58,069 nucleotides of DNA, from assembly GCA_964458575.1 (NCBI GenBank), contig CAYWMD010000043.1:1-58069 (forward strand), given 5' to 3'. Position numbers and translations under genes: made by a program. The notes under the pieces are model-generated. The model ran no database searches. It saw only the letters and a program-made list of their open reading frames with translations, and was not told where the DNA came from. The stretch comes from CAYWMD01 sp964458575 (lineage in GTDB: Bacteria > Verrucomicrobiota > Verrucomicrobiia > Limisphaerales > JADLHS01). Below, one piece after another: positions 7,088 to 17,289 of the stretch. Every line of letters starts with the position of its first letter. Within the stretch, counting starts at the first letter, position 1.

Positions 7088-8794
7088 TCAACGCCGTGTT
7101 GAAGCCTCGGCGCCGGGAGCATCAATTGGCGCCGGTTGCTTCATCACCTGCCACCACGTGAGTTGTGGCTCGCGGTCAGAGGCGCGCCTGCCCGCAACCG
7201 TGGAAACCAGAAGTGAAATCAAGTAACCACCGGCCAGGGCGATGACGAATCCGAACACCGCCGGCCACAGAAATGCGATGAGATCCTTGCCTTGTTCGTC
7301 CTTGAGGAAGAACGCAACGTAGATGCCGGTGGCTGTTCCCAGAATTCCACCCAGCAACGCGCCGAGACTGTTTCCGCGTCGCGTGAACATGCCGAGCAAA
7401 TAAATGCCGAGCAGCGGTCCCGTAAAGGTCTGAATGATTTTCATGCCGATTTCAATCAAGTTGCCGATGCGCGACACGTTCGCCGCGAGCGTCACACCGA
7501 TGATGCCAAAGATGACGGTGACAATTCGCGAGCGCACCACGTCCTTGTGTCCTTCTCCCTGGGGATCACGGGCGACTTCGGTGGGCACACTGCGCCGGTG
7601 TTTGAACAGGCGCTCGTAAAAATCCACCATGACCACCGTGGTGCAGGAGTTAATGGCGGAGGCAATGCTGGAAAGCGATGCCGCCAGGGTCGCGGCCAGC
7701 ACGAGTCCAAGAACGCCGGTCGGAAACATCGTTGCCAGGAAGTGGGGCACGGTGCGGTCAGTCGGAAGATCGGCGGGTTTCGCGTTCACCTGATAAAACG
7801 CAAACAGCCCCAAACCCACAAACGACAATCCCAGCGTCCACACCGAATCGCCCAGCGCGTTGATGATGAATCCCTGCCGCGCGTCCCTGGCGGATTTCGT
7901 CGTTTGAAACCGTTGAATCATGACCTGATCGCCGGTGTAGGTCGTCATGCGCCCGACGACCGCGGCAATCAACAACCCGATCGCCGTCCGCGGCTCGGCA
8001 AAATACAGGCCGATCTTTTCCCAAAGGCCCGCAGTGCTGAATCCGGGAATCGAAGTAAAAAACGCCGTGCGACCGCCCGCCGCCGCCGTGTGCCAGATGG
8101 CGGGGATGCCGCCTTCGACATGGTAAATCACCACGCCCACCATGATGGCCAGACCGCCAAGCATGACGCAGAACTGAATCACCTCGGTCCAGATTACCGC
8201 CTTGATGCCGCCGAGCATCGTGTAAAACGTGAGCACAAAGCCGAGCACGATCACCAGGAGCGTCCGCGAAAACATTCCGCCGGAGATCGTTTCCAGCATC
8301 AAGCAGGGCACGTAAATCGCCGTGGCCATCCAGCCCATCCGCCACAGCAGGAAAATTATCGCCGCCAACATGCGCACCCGCCCGTCGAACCGCTTTTCGA
8401 GGTATTCGTAGGCCGACAACACATTCAAGCGTCGGTAGAACGGCACGGTCACATAGGCGGCCCAGGGATAAAGAAAGAACCAGCTCAACACGCTGACCGT
8501 TCCGACCAACCCGTAAATGATGACCCACGAGGGCTGGGCGATGTAATCAATGCCGCTGTTCAGCGCCGCCATGAGCGACATGCCAACGGGCAACCAGCCC
8601 ATTCTCCGGCTCGCCAGAAAGTATTCCTCCAAGTTCTTCTGCCGGCGCGAAAAATAAATGCCGATTCCCGCCAGCATCGCCAAATAGGCGAAAATAATCA
8701 ACGCGTCCAGAATGCCGAAACGGGTGGTCACGGTCGGCGGGCCGGAGTTTTTTGGGATATGACGATGCGCCACGCTAACAAAGACTCCGGCCAA
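7088..8794 (-). CDS. sodium/solute symporter (SSS family)
   Basis: Up to 568 residues with about 13 hydrophobic segments. Typical SSS features are the first helix followed by RRQKNLEEYFLASRRMGWLP and SLMAALNSGIDYIAQPSW, then an SSIASAINSCTTVVMVDFY block in the region that lines the sodium site. It would import a solute (sugar, amino acid or related) with sodium; the substrate cannot be read from sequence. The first 21 codons (MAGVFVSVAHRHIPKN...) look non-membrane, and a GTG at 8731 (VTTRFGILDA) is an alternative start. It is divergent from ftsK, 73 bases away. Confidence 0.9.
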   Translation of the reverse strand: MAGVFVSVAHRHIPKNSGPPTVTTRFGILDALIIFAYLAMLAGIGIYFSRRQKNLEEYFLASRRMGWLPVGMSLMAALNSGIDYIAQPSWVIIYGLVGTVSVLSWFFLYPWAAYVTVPFYRRLNVLSAYEYLEKRFDGRVRMLAAIIFLLWRMGWMATAIYVPCLMLETISGGMFSRTLLVIVLGFVLTFYTMLGGIKAVIWTEVIQFCVMLGGLAIMVGVVIYHVEGGIPAIWHTAAAGGRTAFFTSIPGFSTAGLWEKIGLYFAEPRTAIGLLIAAVVGRMTTYTGDQVMIQRFQTTKSARDARQGFIINALGDSVWTLGLSFVGLGLFAFYQVNAKPADLPTDRTVPHFLATMFPTGVLGLVLAATLAASLSSIASAINSCTTVVMVDFYERLFKHRRSVPTEVARDPQGEGHKDVVRSRIVTVIFGIIGVTLAANVSRIGNLIEIGMKIIQTFTGPLLGIYLLGMFTRRGNSLGALLGGILGTATGIYVAFFLKDEQGKDLIAFLWPAVFGFVIALAGGYLISLLVSTVAGRRASDREPQLTWWQVMKQPAPIDAPGAEASTRR

Positions 8795-8867
8795 GTCAAC
8801 CGGCGGCTCCGAATTTGCCGCCGAATTTCAACTTCCACGCTCCCGGTCACGCTGCTACCCTGCGGGC

Positions 8868-11516
8868 GTGTCTCGGAAGTCGTCATCGGATTCGCCCCAT
8901 GGGTTCGGCGACATCATCGGCGTCGCGCTCTTGGCTGCGGCGTTGCTGTTGATGGTCGCGCAGCTTTCGTTTGATCGCTACGACCTGGCTTCCGTCCGGA
9001 TGCCGCCGAACAAGCCGGTGCATAACTGGATCGGGCCGTTCGGCGCGCACATCGCGCATTGGTCGTTCTTCTTTTTCGGCGTGGGGGCTTATGCGCTGCC
9101 GCTGTTGCTGGCGGCATTCGGCGTGGCCTACTTGTTCAACTTTCTCGGCTGGCTGCGGCAACGGTCCGGGTGGTCCATTTTGTGGGCGGCGGTCGCGGTG
9201 TTGTCGCTGACCGGGTTGCTGCACATGACGGACAGCACCGCCCTGGCCGCACGATGGCGCGAGAAGATCACCGCGCCCTTCATCGGCGGCTGGCTCGGCT
9301 ACTTCCCCTATGAGTACGGCTTCTGGATGCTCGGCGGGGTGGGTGCGACGATTGTTTACGGGGCGCTTTATCTCATCAGCCTGCTGTTCCTGACGAATTT
9401 CCGGCTCGGCGAATTTTTGCGCGGCTGGTTCGGCGGACAATTGAACCCCGAAGGCATGCCGCCCGAGGAAGCCGCCCTGGAACGCCGCGCGCGTGAGCTG
9501 AAAAAAGAGGCAATAAAACTGCAGGAGGAAGTCGCGCGCACCACCCCGGTCCCGAGCGGCTTGGGGCCGGATCTGAAACCCGTTCCCCCGCCCAACGTGC
9601 GCGACTTGAGCGTGCCGCAGCCCAACCCCGCCCGCGCCAGAAAACCAGCGCCAGCCGAACCGCCGGTTGAACCCGCACCGCCGGACGAACCGGAGGAAGT
9701 CATTTCGCCGCGCGATCTCGGCCCAGCCACGACTGCGGAAATTCTCGGGACCAAGAAGGAAGAGCCGCTTCCAAAAGTTGACGAGCCAAAAGCGGAAGAA
9801 TCCAAAGTGGAAGAGAAACCCGCGGCCAAAGCCGACGCGGAGGATAAACCTGCCGAGCCAAAGCCCGAAGCTCCCATCAAGATCACCGGGCTCACGCGTT
9901 CCCGCCCGCGCAAGAAACCGCTGACGGTCGCGTCCACGCCGATGATTGGGAATTACGTGCTGCCCTCGTTCGATTTTCTGCAACACCCGGATCTGACCGT
10001 GAAACCCACGGAGTCGAAGGAAGAATTGATGGCCAACGCGCGGTTGATGCAACAGACGCTCGCGCAATTCGACATCGAAGTTTCGCTCGGCGACATCACC
10101 AAGGGCCCGACCATCACACGTTACGAGTTGCATCCCGCGCCGGGCGTGAAGCTGGAAAAAATCCAGGCGCTCAACAACAACCTCGCCGCCGCGCTCAAGG
10201 CCGAACGCATCCACATCCTTGCGCCCGTGCCCGGGAAAAGCTCCGTCGGCATCGAGGTGCCCAACTCCTCGAAGAGCACCGTCATCATGCGCGACCTGTT
10301 CGAGGCCGACGAATGGCGCAATTGCAAGGCGAAGATTCCCATCGCGCTGGGCAAGGATGTTTACGGTCATCCCATTATCGCCGACCTCGTCGAAATGCCG
10401 CACCTGCTCATCGCCGGCAGCACGGGTTCGGGAAAATCCGTTTGCATCAACGCCATCATCACCTCGTTGCTCTACCGCTTCTCGCCCGACCAGCTTCGCT
10501 TCGTGATGATTGATCCCAAGGTCGTCGAGTTGCAGCAATACAACCTGCTGCCCCATCTCGTCGTGCCCGTCGTCACCGACCCCAAGAAAGTCATCCTCGC
10601 GCTGCGCTGGGTCGTGAATGAAATGGAAAAACGCTACCAGATCTTTGCGCGCGTCGGCGTGCGCAACGTGGCGTCGTTCAATTCACGCCCGAAAAACAAA
10701 CCGCTGCCCGAGCAGGAGCTGGAACTGCCGCTCACCGCCAAGAAGGAAAAGGTCGAGCCGGGGGCCGAAGGGTTTGCCGTCGAGGTGGACGAGGAAATCG
10801 TCGTGCCGCGCGACGACGACATCGTCATTCCGGAAAAGCTCAGCTACATCGTCGTCATCATTGACGAACTGGCGGACCTGATGCTGGTTGCACCGGCGGA
10901 CGTGGAAATGGCGATTGCGCGCATCACGCAAATGGCGCGCGCGGCGGGCATTCATTGCATCGTGGCCACCCAGCGACCGAGCGTGGACGTCATCACCGGC
11001 GTCATCAAAGCCAACATCCCGGCGCGCATCGCGTTTCAGGTGGCCAGCCGCGTGGACTCGCGCACGATTCTCGACGCCATGGGCGCGGACAAGTTGCTGG
11101 GCAAGGGTGACATGCTCTACCTGCCGCCGGGTTCGGCCAAATTGATTCGCGCCCAAGGCGCCTTGGTCACCGACCATGAGATTCAAAACATTGTCAACTT
11201 CATCGCCCGGCAGGCCAAGCCGAGCTACGAAATGGAGATTCACCAGCAACTGTCCAAGCCAGCCAACGATTTTGAGAACGAAACCGGCATTGATGAGGAC
11301 GAGGAGATCATTCAGCAGTGCATCGAGGTGATTCGCAGCGAACAAAAAGCCAGCGTGTCACTGCTGCAGCGGCGGTTGCGCCTCGGCTACGGCCGCGCCG
11401 CCCGCATCATGGACGAATTGGAAAGCCGCGGCATTGTCGGCCCAAGCAAGGGGGCCGAACCGCGGGACATCTTGATTGACCTGGATGCCGGGCAGCCGGA
11501 CCAACAGCAGGCGTAA
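8868..11516 (+). CDS. ftsK: DNA translocase FtsK/SpoIIIE
   Basis: 882 residues with a GTG start. Four to five membrane helices lie in the first 180 residues, followed by a Pro/Glu/Lys-rich linker to about 350 and then the motor. Walker A (GSTGSGKSV) is near 518-526 and Walker B (VVIIDELADLML) near 662-673. Between them is an acidic insertion (VEVDEEIVVPRDDDIVIPEK). The C-terminal winged-helix gamma domain (SLLQRRLRLGYGRAARIMDE) would read polar KOPS-like sites. It pumps DNA through the septum and coordinates chromosome-dimer resolution. The motor is complete. Confidence 0.97.
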   Translation: MSRKSSSDSPHGFGDIIGVALLAAALLLMVAQLSFDRYDLASVRMPPNKPVHNWIGPFGAHIAHWSFFFFGVGAYALPLLLAAFGVAYLFNFLGWLRQRSGWSILWAAVAVLSLTGLLHMTDSTALAARWREKITAPFIGGWLGYFPYEYGFWMLGGVGATIVYGALYLISLLFLTNFRLGEFLRGWFGGQLNPEGMPPEEAALERRARELKKEAIKLQEEVARTTPVPSGLGPDLKPVPPPNVRDLSVPQPNPARARKPAPAEPPVEPAPPDEPEEVISPRDLGPATTAEILGTKKEEPLPKVDEPKAEESKVEEKPAAKADAEDKPAEPKPEAPIKITGLTRSRPRKKPLTVASTPMIGNYVLPSFDFLQHPDLTVKPTESKEELMANARLMQQTLAQFDIEVSLGDITKGPTITRYELHPAPGVKLEKIQALNNNLAAALKAERIHILAPVPGKSSVGIEVPNSSKSTVIMRDLFEADEWRNCKAKIPIALGKDVYGHPIIADLVEMPHLLIAGSTGSGKSVCINAIITSLLYRFSPDQLRFVMIDPKVVELQQYNLLPHLVVPVVTDPKKVILALRWVVNEMEKRYQIFARVGVRNVASFNSRPKNKPLPEQELELPLTAKKEKVEPGAEGFAVEVDEEIVVPRDDDIVIPEKLSYIVVIIDELADLMLVAPADVEMAIARITQMARAAGIHCIVATQRPSVDVITGVIKANIPARIAFQVASRVDSRTILDAMGADKLLGKGDMLYLPPGSAKLIRAQGALVTDHEIQNIVNFIARQAKPSYEMEIHQQLSKPANDFENETGIDEDEEIIQQCIEVIRSEQKASVSLLQRRLRLGYGRAARIMDELESRGIVGPSKGAEPRDILIDLDAGQPDQQQA

Positions 11517-11547
11517 AGTGGCCGGACGACCGGTCCACGCTGCAATC

Positions 11548-11730
11548 TCAATGCGGACTCGCGTGATTAAGCAGGTAAAGCAGGAAGGCGATCAGCGCCG
11601 AAATCAACAGGCCCACCACCAGCGAGTAGTTCAGAATGATCTTCTGTTTGCGCCGGTACGCACGGCCACCCATCCCGGGCAGCAGGTAAAACCGCTCCCG
11701 CTCTTTATCGTCTTTCTTGTTCCAAAACAT
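11548..11730 (-). CDS. small single-pass membrane protein of unknown function
   Basis: 60 residues from MFWNKKDDKERERFYLLPGM. The first half is charged and basic, and a hydrophobic helix spans about 34-55 (SLVVGLLISALIAFLLYLL). The upstream frame (16 codons) is weaker, so the MFWNKKD start is used. It converges on ftsK, 32 bases from its stop. No family is recognised. It is kept as a gene because a charged N-terminus plus one clear membrane helix is unlikely as a shadow frame and nothing lies opposite. Confidence 0.6.
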   Translation of the reverse strand: MFWNKKDDKERERFYLLPGMGGRAYRRKQKIILNYSLVVGLLISALIAFLLYLLNHASPH

Positions 11731-11997
11731 GCGTGACAGCGTCGGGTTGTGAACTCTGTCGAACGGCGGAAACCACACGGCGACGGGTGACGCCGCCTTT
11801 CGCCCAAACGAATTTGAAACTATTGGACGGTCGGATCCGGCACTTTGTTCCCAACTTCACGGAACATCACCTTTCACCGCACGGGTTCTATACCGGGTGA
11901 TGGGCTGGCAAACAAGCTCAAAAGAGCGCCCTGACCCCGGCCGCACGGCTGCAGGCCAGACTTGCGCCCGTTGCTTCACTGCTCGAAAATCGCGCGT

Positions 11998-13305
11998 GTG
12001 ACTTCCAATGCTTACGACGCCATTGTGATCGGCTGCGGCCCCGGCGGCAGCAGTGCCTCCACGTTTTTGGCACGCGCCGGAAAGCGCGTGCTGGTGCTGG
12101 AAAAGGATTTTTTCCCCCGCTTTCACATCGGCGAATCGTTGTTACCCTGCAACATGACCCTTTTCCGGGAGATGGGCGTGCTGCCGGCCTTGCGCGCGGC
12201 GGGGTTTCCCAGAAAATTCGGGGCGCAATTCGGGCTGGGGAACGGTTCAATGATCACCCGCTTCGTCTTTCGCAAAGGGAAATTCAACCGCGAACCGGAG
12301 GCCATCCAGGTCGAGCGCGCGACCTTCGACCACATTTTGCTCAAACACGCCCGCGCGTCCGGCGCCGATGTGCGCGAAGGCTGGTCGGTACAAAAATTCA
12401 GTTCCGATGCCACCGGGGTAACCGTGGCGGCCCGAGATCCCGACGGCAAACCGCACTCATTTCGGGCGTCGTTTCTGATTGATGCCAGCGGGCGGGCCAA
12501 CCTCACCGGCAACCAGGAAGGGCTCAAGGCATCGCATCCCCACTGGAAAAAACTCGCCGTCTTCGGTCACTACGCCAAGGTGGGGCTTGACCCGGACGAA
12601 GCCGGCGGAGACACCGTCATCGTGCGGCTGGAGAACAAATGGTTCTGGGTCATTCCGGTGAGCGCGGAGAAAACCAGTGTCGGCCTGGTGATTGACAAGG
12701 ACGAATTCGCGCAGGAGTCGGGCACGCCACGGCAGATTCTGGACCGCTGGGTGGAATCCAGTCCGCCGATGAAACGCCGCATGCAAAACGCCACGCTCGT
12801 TGGCGAAGTGCAAACCACGACCGACTTCAGTTACTACAACCGCCGGCTGATCGGGCCTCGCCTGTTGCGCGTGGGTGACGCGGCGGGGTTCATGGACCCC
12901 ATCTTTTCCGCCGGCGTCTTTTTGGCAATGTGGTCCGGCCGGTTGGCGGCCGGGGTCGTGCAACAATCGCTGAGCGACGGCAAAACCGGTGGCAGGCGCT
13001 TTGCCCGCTACGAACGCCGGGTCCGCCGGGGGTTGATGTTTTACTGGCGGGTCGTGGGCCACTTCTACACGACGCCGTTCATGGAATTGTTCCTGCAACC
13101 GCGGGATGGCCTCGATCTGCCGTCCGCGGTGAACGCCGTGCTGGCCGGCGAATTGGAGGGCGGCTGGAATCTCCGCTGGCGGTTGAATTATTTTTTCCTG
13201 CTCGTGAAATGTCAAAAGCGCTGGCCGCTGGTACCGCGTATTTCCTTCGCGCCGACGGCAAAAACGGCCGAGCCGGCAACCTGCCAGTGCGGGGAGAGAG
13301 TTTGA
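11998..13305 (+). CDS. FAD-dependent oxidoreductase (tryptophan-halogenase/geranylgeranyl-reductase-like)
   Basis: 435 residues from a GTG. The N-terminal dinucleotide fold shows AIVIGCGPGGSSASTFLA and VLVLEKD, followed by FPRFHIGESLLPCNM, a block shared by halogenase-like flavoproteins, and the second FAD motif RVGDAAGFMDPIFSAGVFLA. A TTG at 11962 is the other possible start. The substrate is unknown. It is followed closely by a lipoprotein, an MMPL exporter and LolA, the gene company of aryl-polyene/flexirubin clusters, so a role in an acyl pigment or lipid is a fair inference. The 267 bases upstream contain no gene I can support. Confidence 0.8.
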   Translation: MTSNAYDAIVIGCGPGGSSASTFLARAGKRVLVLEKDFFPRFHIGESLLPCNMTLFREMGVLPALRAAGFPRKFGAQFGLGNGSMITRFVFRKGKFNREPEAIQVERATFDHILLKHARASGADVREGWSVQKFSSDATGVTVAARDPDGKPHSFRASFLIDASGRANLTGNQEGLKASHPHWKKLAVFGHYAKVGLDPDEAGGDTVIVRLENKWFWVIPVSAEKTSVGLVIDKDEFAQESGTPRQILDRWVESSPPMKRRMQNATLVGEVQTTTDFSYYNRRLIGPRLLRVGDAAGFMDPIFSAGVFLAMWSGRLAAGVVQQSLSDGKTGGRRFARYERRVRRGLMFYWRVVGHFYTTPFMELFLQPRDGLDLPSAVNAVLAGELEGGWNLRWRLNYFFLLVKCQKRWPLVPRISFAPTAKTAEPATCQCGERV

Positions 13306-13331
13306 AGCCGGGCTCGACTCAAATCTGCGGA

Positions 13332-13826
13332 GTGGAAGAACGGCGCATCACCACAATTCGCCGATGGTGGGCGCTTTCAACCGCCTGCCTGGTCACCCTG
13401 TTAATTTTCGCCGGCTGCCGGACCGCGCCCCCGTTGCCGCCGACCGACCTGTCCACATCCGGCTGGCGGGTGCAAGCCGGCCAGGCCGTCTGGCGTCCAA
13501 CGTGGAACAAACCCGAACTCGCGGGTGAATTGTTGATGGCCACGAACACGAACGGGAACGTCCTGGTCCAGTTTTCCAAACCACCTTTTCCGCTCGCGAC
13601 CGCGCAAGTGGCCGGAGGGCGATGGCAGATTGAATTCGGCGCGGACGAGCATCGCTGGAGCGGCACGGGCCAACCACCGGCGCGCTTTGTCTGGTTTCAA
13701 CTGCCCCGCGCCTTGGCCGGCCAGGGCGTCGCCCGCGGCTGGCAATTCAAGCCGGTCGCGACGAACACCTGGCGCTTGGAAAACAGCCGCACTGGTGAAA
13801 CCCTGGAAGGCGGTTTCTTTCCATGA
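13332..13826 (+). CDS. outer-membrane lipoprotein, LolB/DUF3261-like
   Basis: 164 residues from GTG. The signal peptide has a basic start (MEERRITTIRRWW), a hydrophobic core (ALSTACLVTLLIFAGC) and a lipobox cysteine (LIFAGC). The mature part has repeated W-containing beta segments (GWRVQAGQAVWRPTW, RFVWFQLPRAL) of the kind in LolB/DUF3261 proteins. A TTG at 13302 overlapping the upstream stop (TTGA) with GGGGAGAGAG before it is an alternative start, but gives a long n-region. DUF3261-type lipoproteins accompany MMPL exporters and LolA in lipid-pigment clusters, which matches here. Confidence 0.7.
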   Translation: MEERRITTIRRWWALSTACLVTLLIFAGCRTAPPLPPTDLSTSGWRVQAGQAVWRPTWNKPELAGELLMATNTNGNVLVQFSKPPFPLATAQVAGGRWQIEFGADEHRWSGTGQPPARFVWFQLPRALAGQGVARGWQFKPVATNTWRLENSRTGETLEGGFFP

Positions 13827-13832
13827 ATCTTC

Positions 13833-13886
13833 GTTGGCGTTCAAGCTTTAGCTTGTCCGGGCGCACGCTGAAGCGTGAACTCCAAC
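13833..13886. repeat. dispersed hairpin repeat (GTTGG...CCAAC family)
   Basis: An imperfect inverted repeat with GTTGGCGTTCA at one end and TGAACTCCAAC at the other, and two inner hairpins CAAGCT-TT-AGCTTG and CACGCT-GA-AGCGTG. Related copies are at 32763-32813 and 49143-49196. It lies between the lipoprotein and the exporter gene, where it may fold in the transcript. Confidence 0.75.
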
Positions 13887-13914
13887 AAAGCTCGCGAGCC
13901 AGCGGAGGTCCGCG

Positions 13915-16900
13915 ATGAACCGGGGGTGGCTTCGCTGGGGATGGCTGATGTTGATCGTGCCGGCGGTCATCGGCCTGGCGCGGCTTCGGTTCGACGTCGA
14001 GGTGCTCAACCTTCTGCCGGATGAACTGCCCACCGTTCATGGCCTTAAACTTTACCAACAACACTTCCAGAGCGGGCGCGAGTTGATCATCACACTGCGC
14101 GCTCCAGACGGGGAAGCCGCGGAGGCTGCGGCGCGCCAGCTTGCCGCGAACTTGCGCGCGCAAACCAACCTCGTTGCCCGCGCAGATTGGCAAGCCCCAC
14201 TGCAGGAACACCCGGAGCAGATGGGTGAAGTCATTGCGTACCTTTGGTTGAATCAACCGCCGGATGAGTTTGCCCGCCTGACCAACCGTCTCGCCCCCGG
14301 GAAACTCGACGACTTGTTGCGCACAACCCGGGAACAGCTCGCCACCACGCTGTCGCCCACCGAGATCGCACGTTTGAGCCATGACCCGTTCGGGCTCACC
14401 CGGTTGCCGGCCACCGCGGCGAATGGCGAACGGCGGTTGGTTCCGGAACACGACCCCTGCGCGTCTGCCGACGGCACGTTTCGAGCGCTATTCGTTGAAG
14501 CGGGGAGCGACTTGGACACCTACCGCGACGCCGCGACCTGGCTCTGTGAGGTCAAAGCCGTGGTGGACCGTGGCACGAAATCGCCGGAGTGGCCCGCCGG
14601 CGTAACGATTCGCTTTACTGGCGCGCCCGCTTTTGTGACCGAGGTCGCCGGCGGCATGGAGCGGGACATCCGGAACTCGGTGCTCGGCAGTTTGCTTTTG
14701 ATCACGGGTTTGTTCTGGTGGGCGCATCGCAGTTGGCGTCCGCTGCTGTGCCTGCTGGGAATTTTGGTGTTGATCGTTGCCGGCGCGTTGGGTTTTGGCG
14801 GTTTGCTTTTTGGAAAGCTGAATGCCGTGAGCCTGGGCTTCACCGCCATTCTGGCCGGCCTGGCCGTGGACTACGGCCTGGTGCTGTATCAGGAGTGGAA
14901 AGCGTCACCACACCTCGGCACCAGCCAACTGCGCCAGCTCCACGCTCCCGGAATCGTGTGGTCAGCCGTAACGACGGCGTCCGCCTTCGCGCTCCTGAGC
15001 TTTGTCGGCCTGCCGGGGTTGACCCAGTTAGGTTCGTTGGTTGCGATGGGTGTCTTGTTGGCGGCGGTCCTGATGCTGTATGCGTTTCTGCCCCTGTTTT
15101 TGCGCGTTTGCCCGGGGGCATCGAATCCAAAAATCAGCCGCCCGTCGCAAAGCGCCGCCCTCCCGGGTGGCAGCCATTCAGCGCTTGCCCTCGGCGTCAC
15201 CGCCATAGTTGTCGCGCTTTCATTCCTGATCTTGAGCCGGAACTGCCCGCCGATGGATCACAGCACGCATCCGCTTCAACCCCGGAGCAGCCCGGCCCAG
15301 ACCGCACTCGAGGAAATGCAATCCGAACTGAACCGGCAGGACGAACCGCTCTTGTTCGTGGTGGCCGGACGGGACGAAGCCGAAGTCGCGCACCGTCTCG
15401 ATGCCGCCAGCGCGCATTTTTCCCGGGCCGTCACGAATAACGCGGTGCGCAGCTTCCTGCTGCCCACCGCCCTCTGGCCGCACCCTGACTGGCAACGAAC
15501 CAATCTGGCCGCGGGGATCGCGCTGGCCGCGCAGGCGGATGCCATGAACGCCGCGGCCAGGGACGCGGGCTTTACGACGAACGCACTCGCCCTGCTGGAA
15601 AATGTTTTGCGGACATGGACGTCCGCCGCCAAACAAGATGGCGTGATCTGGCCGGCCAACCAGGCGGGTGAATGGATGCTGAGGCGCGCGGCCGCACGGG
15701 ACAACGATGGCTGGCTCGCTGCCGGCCTGGTTTATCCGGAAACAAATATCGTCACCGCGACAATTGTGGCGGAACTGACCCCGAAACTACCCGGCGTCTG
15801 GCTGACCGCGTGGCCGCTGCTCGGAGATGTATTACTGCAACACGTCGAGCGCCGTTTGCTGTGGGTGATGTTCGCGATGATCATCTTCGTCACCCTGAGC
15901 CTCTGGCTCGCGTTCCGACGATGGACCGAAGTTGTCCTGAGCTTTGCCACCGTGGGATTCAGCCTGCTGGTCTTGCTGGCGATCATGGGCCTGGCGGGTG
16001 GGTCGTGGAATTTGATGAACCTCATGGCCGTGCCGATTCTGCTCGGTGCGGGCGTGGATTACACCATTCACGTTCAACTCGCGCTGCGTCGGCACTCGGG
16101 CGATATCGCCGCCGTGCGCCGAATCACCGGACGCGCGGTGTTTCTCTGCGCTGCCACAACGGTCGCGGGCTTCGGGTCGAACGCTTTCGCCAGCAATGCG
16201 GGGCTCGCCAGCCTGGGCCTCGTTTGCGCCACCGGCATTGCCACGGTTTACGTCGCCGCGATTTTTTTGCTCCCGGCCTGGTGGCGGGCAACCGTGGGGC
16301 GAAGTTCAGGCAGAGAGCATCGAGGGGCGGTTTCGAGTCCGAAAGCATCGGCGACTCCGAACCCCGCCGCCCGGCTCTCCTCCCCCTCCACCTCTTATCG
16401 CGCCGACGTCTGGCGACTCGGACTGCTGGTCGCGCGCATTCTGCCTGAGGGCGCCAGCCGGTGGACGAGCAGCCTAGCCGCCAGTGTCTATCGTTGGCTG
16501 CGCCCGGAACGATTCCGGGTCGTGGTGGAAAATCTTCTGCCGGTTCTCGGCGACAACCAGCCTGCGGCCGAGCGCGCCGCACGGGCGCTGTTCCGCGAAT
16601 TCGCGCTCAAAATCACCCACTTGTGGCGATTTGAGAGCGGGCAACCCATTGACTCGTGGCGGACGGAGTGGGCGGGCCGGGAATTTCTGGCCGCCGCCCG
16701 GGCCCGCGGCCGGGGGGTGCTTCTGATCACGCCGCACCTTGGCAACTGGGAATTCGGCGGGGCATTGCTGACGCGAAGCGGAGAAAAACTGCTCGTGCTG
16801 ACCCAACCGGAGCCGGGCCGCGGCTTCACCGAACTGCGGCAGAAATCCCGGGCGCGTTGGGGCATTGAAACTCTTGTCGTGGGCGAGGATGCTTTTGCTT

Positions 16901-17289
16901 TTGTTGAGATCATCAAACAACTCCAGGCGGGCGCAACCGTGGCGCTGCTCGTGGACCGACCACCGTCCCCCACGGCGGTCACCGTGCAACTGTTTGGCCG
17001 GCCCTTCCCGGCATCCATCGCCGCCGCGGAACTAGCACGCGCGTCGGGTTGCGCCGTCTTACCGACGTTCGTCGTGCGGACGCCGCAGGGCTACCGGGCG
17101 GAGATTTTGCCGGAAGTCGTTTATGAGCGGGCCGCGATTGGCGACCGCGCCGCGCGCATCCGCCTGACGCAGGAAATCCTGCGTGCGTTCGAGCCGGTGA
17201 TTCGCCAGCATGTCGAACAATGGTATCATTTCGTGCCGGTGTGGACGCTTGCAGAAAAGCACCAAGCACCAACATCCAAGCTCCAATGA
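13915..17289 (+). CDS. MMPL/RND-type exporter fused to a LpxL-like lysophospholipid acyltransferase
   Basis: 1124 residues. About 1-790 is an RND/MMPL permease: one N-terminal helix, a periplasmic domain, a five-helix bundle (about 240-400), a second periplasmic domain and a second bundle (about 640-785, including MNLMAVPILLGAGVDYTIHV). After a Ser/Pro linker, about 820-1110 is an LPLAT domain like LpxL/HtrB, with the catalytic HxxxxE motif in ITPHLGNWEF (His near 940) and LLVDRPPS. It would export a lipid-linked product and acylate it at the inner membrane. In related clusters these are usually separate proteins. The last residues (AEKHQAPTSKLQ) are translated from a dispersed repeat. The stop overlaps the lolA ATG. 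Confidence 0.85.
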   Translation: MNRGWLRWGWLMLIVPAVIGLARLRFDVEVLNLLPDELPTVHGLKLYQQHFQSGRELIITLRAPDGEAAEAAARQLAANLRAQTNLVARADWQAPLQEHPEQMGEVIAYLWLNQPPDEFARLTNRLAPGKLDDLLRTTREQLATTLSPTEIARLSHDPFGLTRLPATAANGERRLVPEHDPCASADGTFRALFVEAGSDLDTYRDAATWLCEVKAVVDRGTKSPEWPAGVTIRFTGAPAFVTEVAGGMERDIRNSVLGSLLLITGLFWWAHRSWRPLLCLLGILVLIVAGALGFGGLLFGKLNAVSLGFTAILAGLAVDYGLVLYQEWKASPHLGTSQLRQLHAPGIVWSAVTTASAFALLSFVGLPGLTQLGSLVAMGVLLAAVLMLYAFLPLFLRVCPGASNPKISRPSQSAALPGGSHSALALGVTAIVVALSFLILSRNCPPMDHSTHPLQPRSSPAQTALEEMQSELNRQDEPLLFVVAGRDEAEVAHRLDAASAHFSRAVTNNAVRSFLLPTALWPHPDWQRTNLAAGIALAAQADAMNAAARDAGFTTNALALLENVLRTWTSAAKQDGVIWPANQAGEWMLRRAAARDNDGWLAAGLVYPETNIVTATIVAELTPKLPGVWLTAWPLLGDVLLQHVERRLLWVMFAMIIFVTLSLWLAFRRWTEVVLSFATVGFSLLVLLAIMGLAGGSWNLMNLMAVPILLGAGVDYTIHVQLALRRHSGDIAAVRRITGRAVFLCAATTVAGFGSNAFASNAGLASLGLVCATGIATVYVAAIFLLPAWWRATVGRSSGREHRGAVSSPKASATPNPAARLSSPSTSYRADVWRLGLLVARILPEGASRWTSSLAASVYRWLRPERFRVVVENLLPVLGDNQPAAERAARALFREFALKITHLWRFESGQPIDSWRTEWAGREFLAAARARGRGVLLITPHLGNWEFGGALLTRSGEKLLVLTQPEPGRGFTELRQKSRARWGIETLVVGEDAFAFVEIIKQLQAGATVALLVDRPPSPTAVTVQLFGRPFPASIAAAELARASGCAVLPTFVVRTPQGYRAEILPEVVYERAAIGDRAARIRLTQEILRAFEPVIRQHVEQWYHFVPVWTLAEKHQAPTSKLQ

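Noticed and set aside
7292..8974. 560-residue plus-strand open frame opposite the SSS symporter
   Set aside because: Arg/His/Gln-rich shadow frame running into ftsK; the symporter motifs are clear on the other strand.
8883..10556. 557-residue minus-strand open frame opposite ftsK
   Set aside because: Low-complexity shadow of the FtsK linker and motor region.
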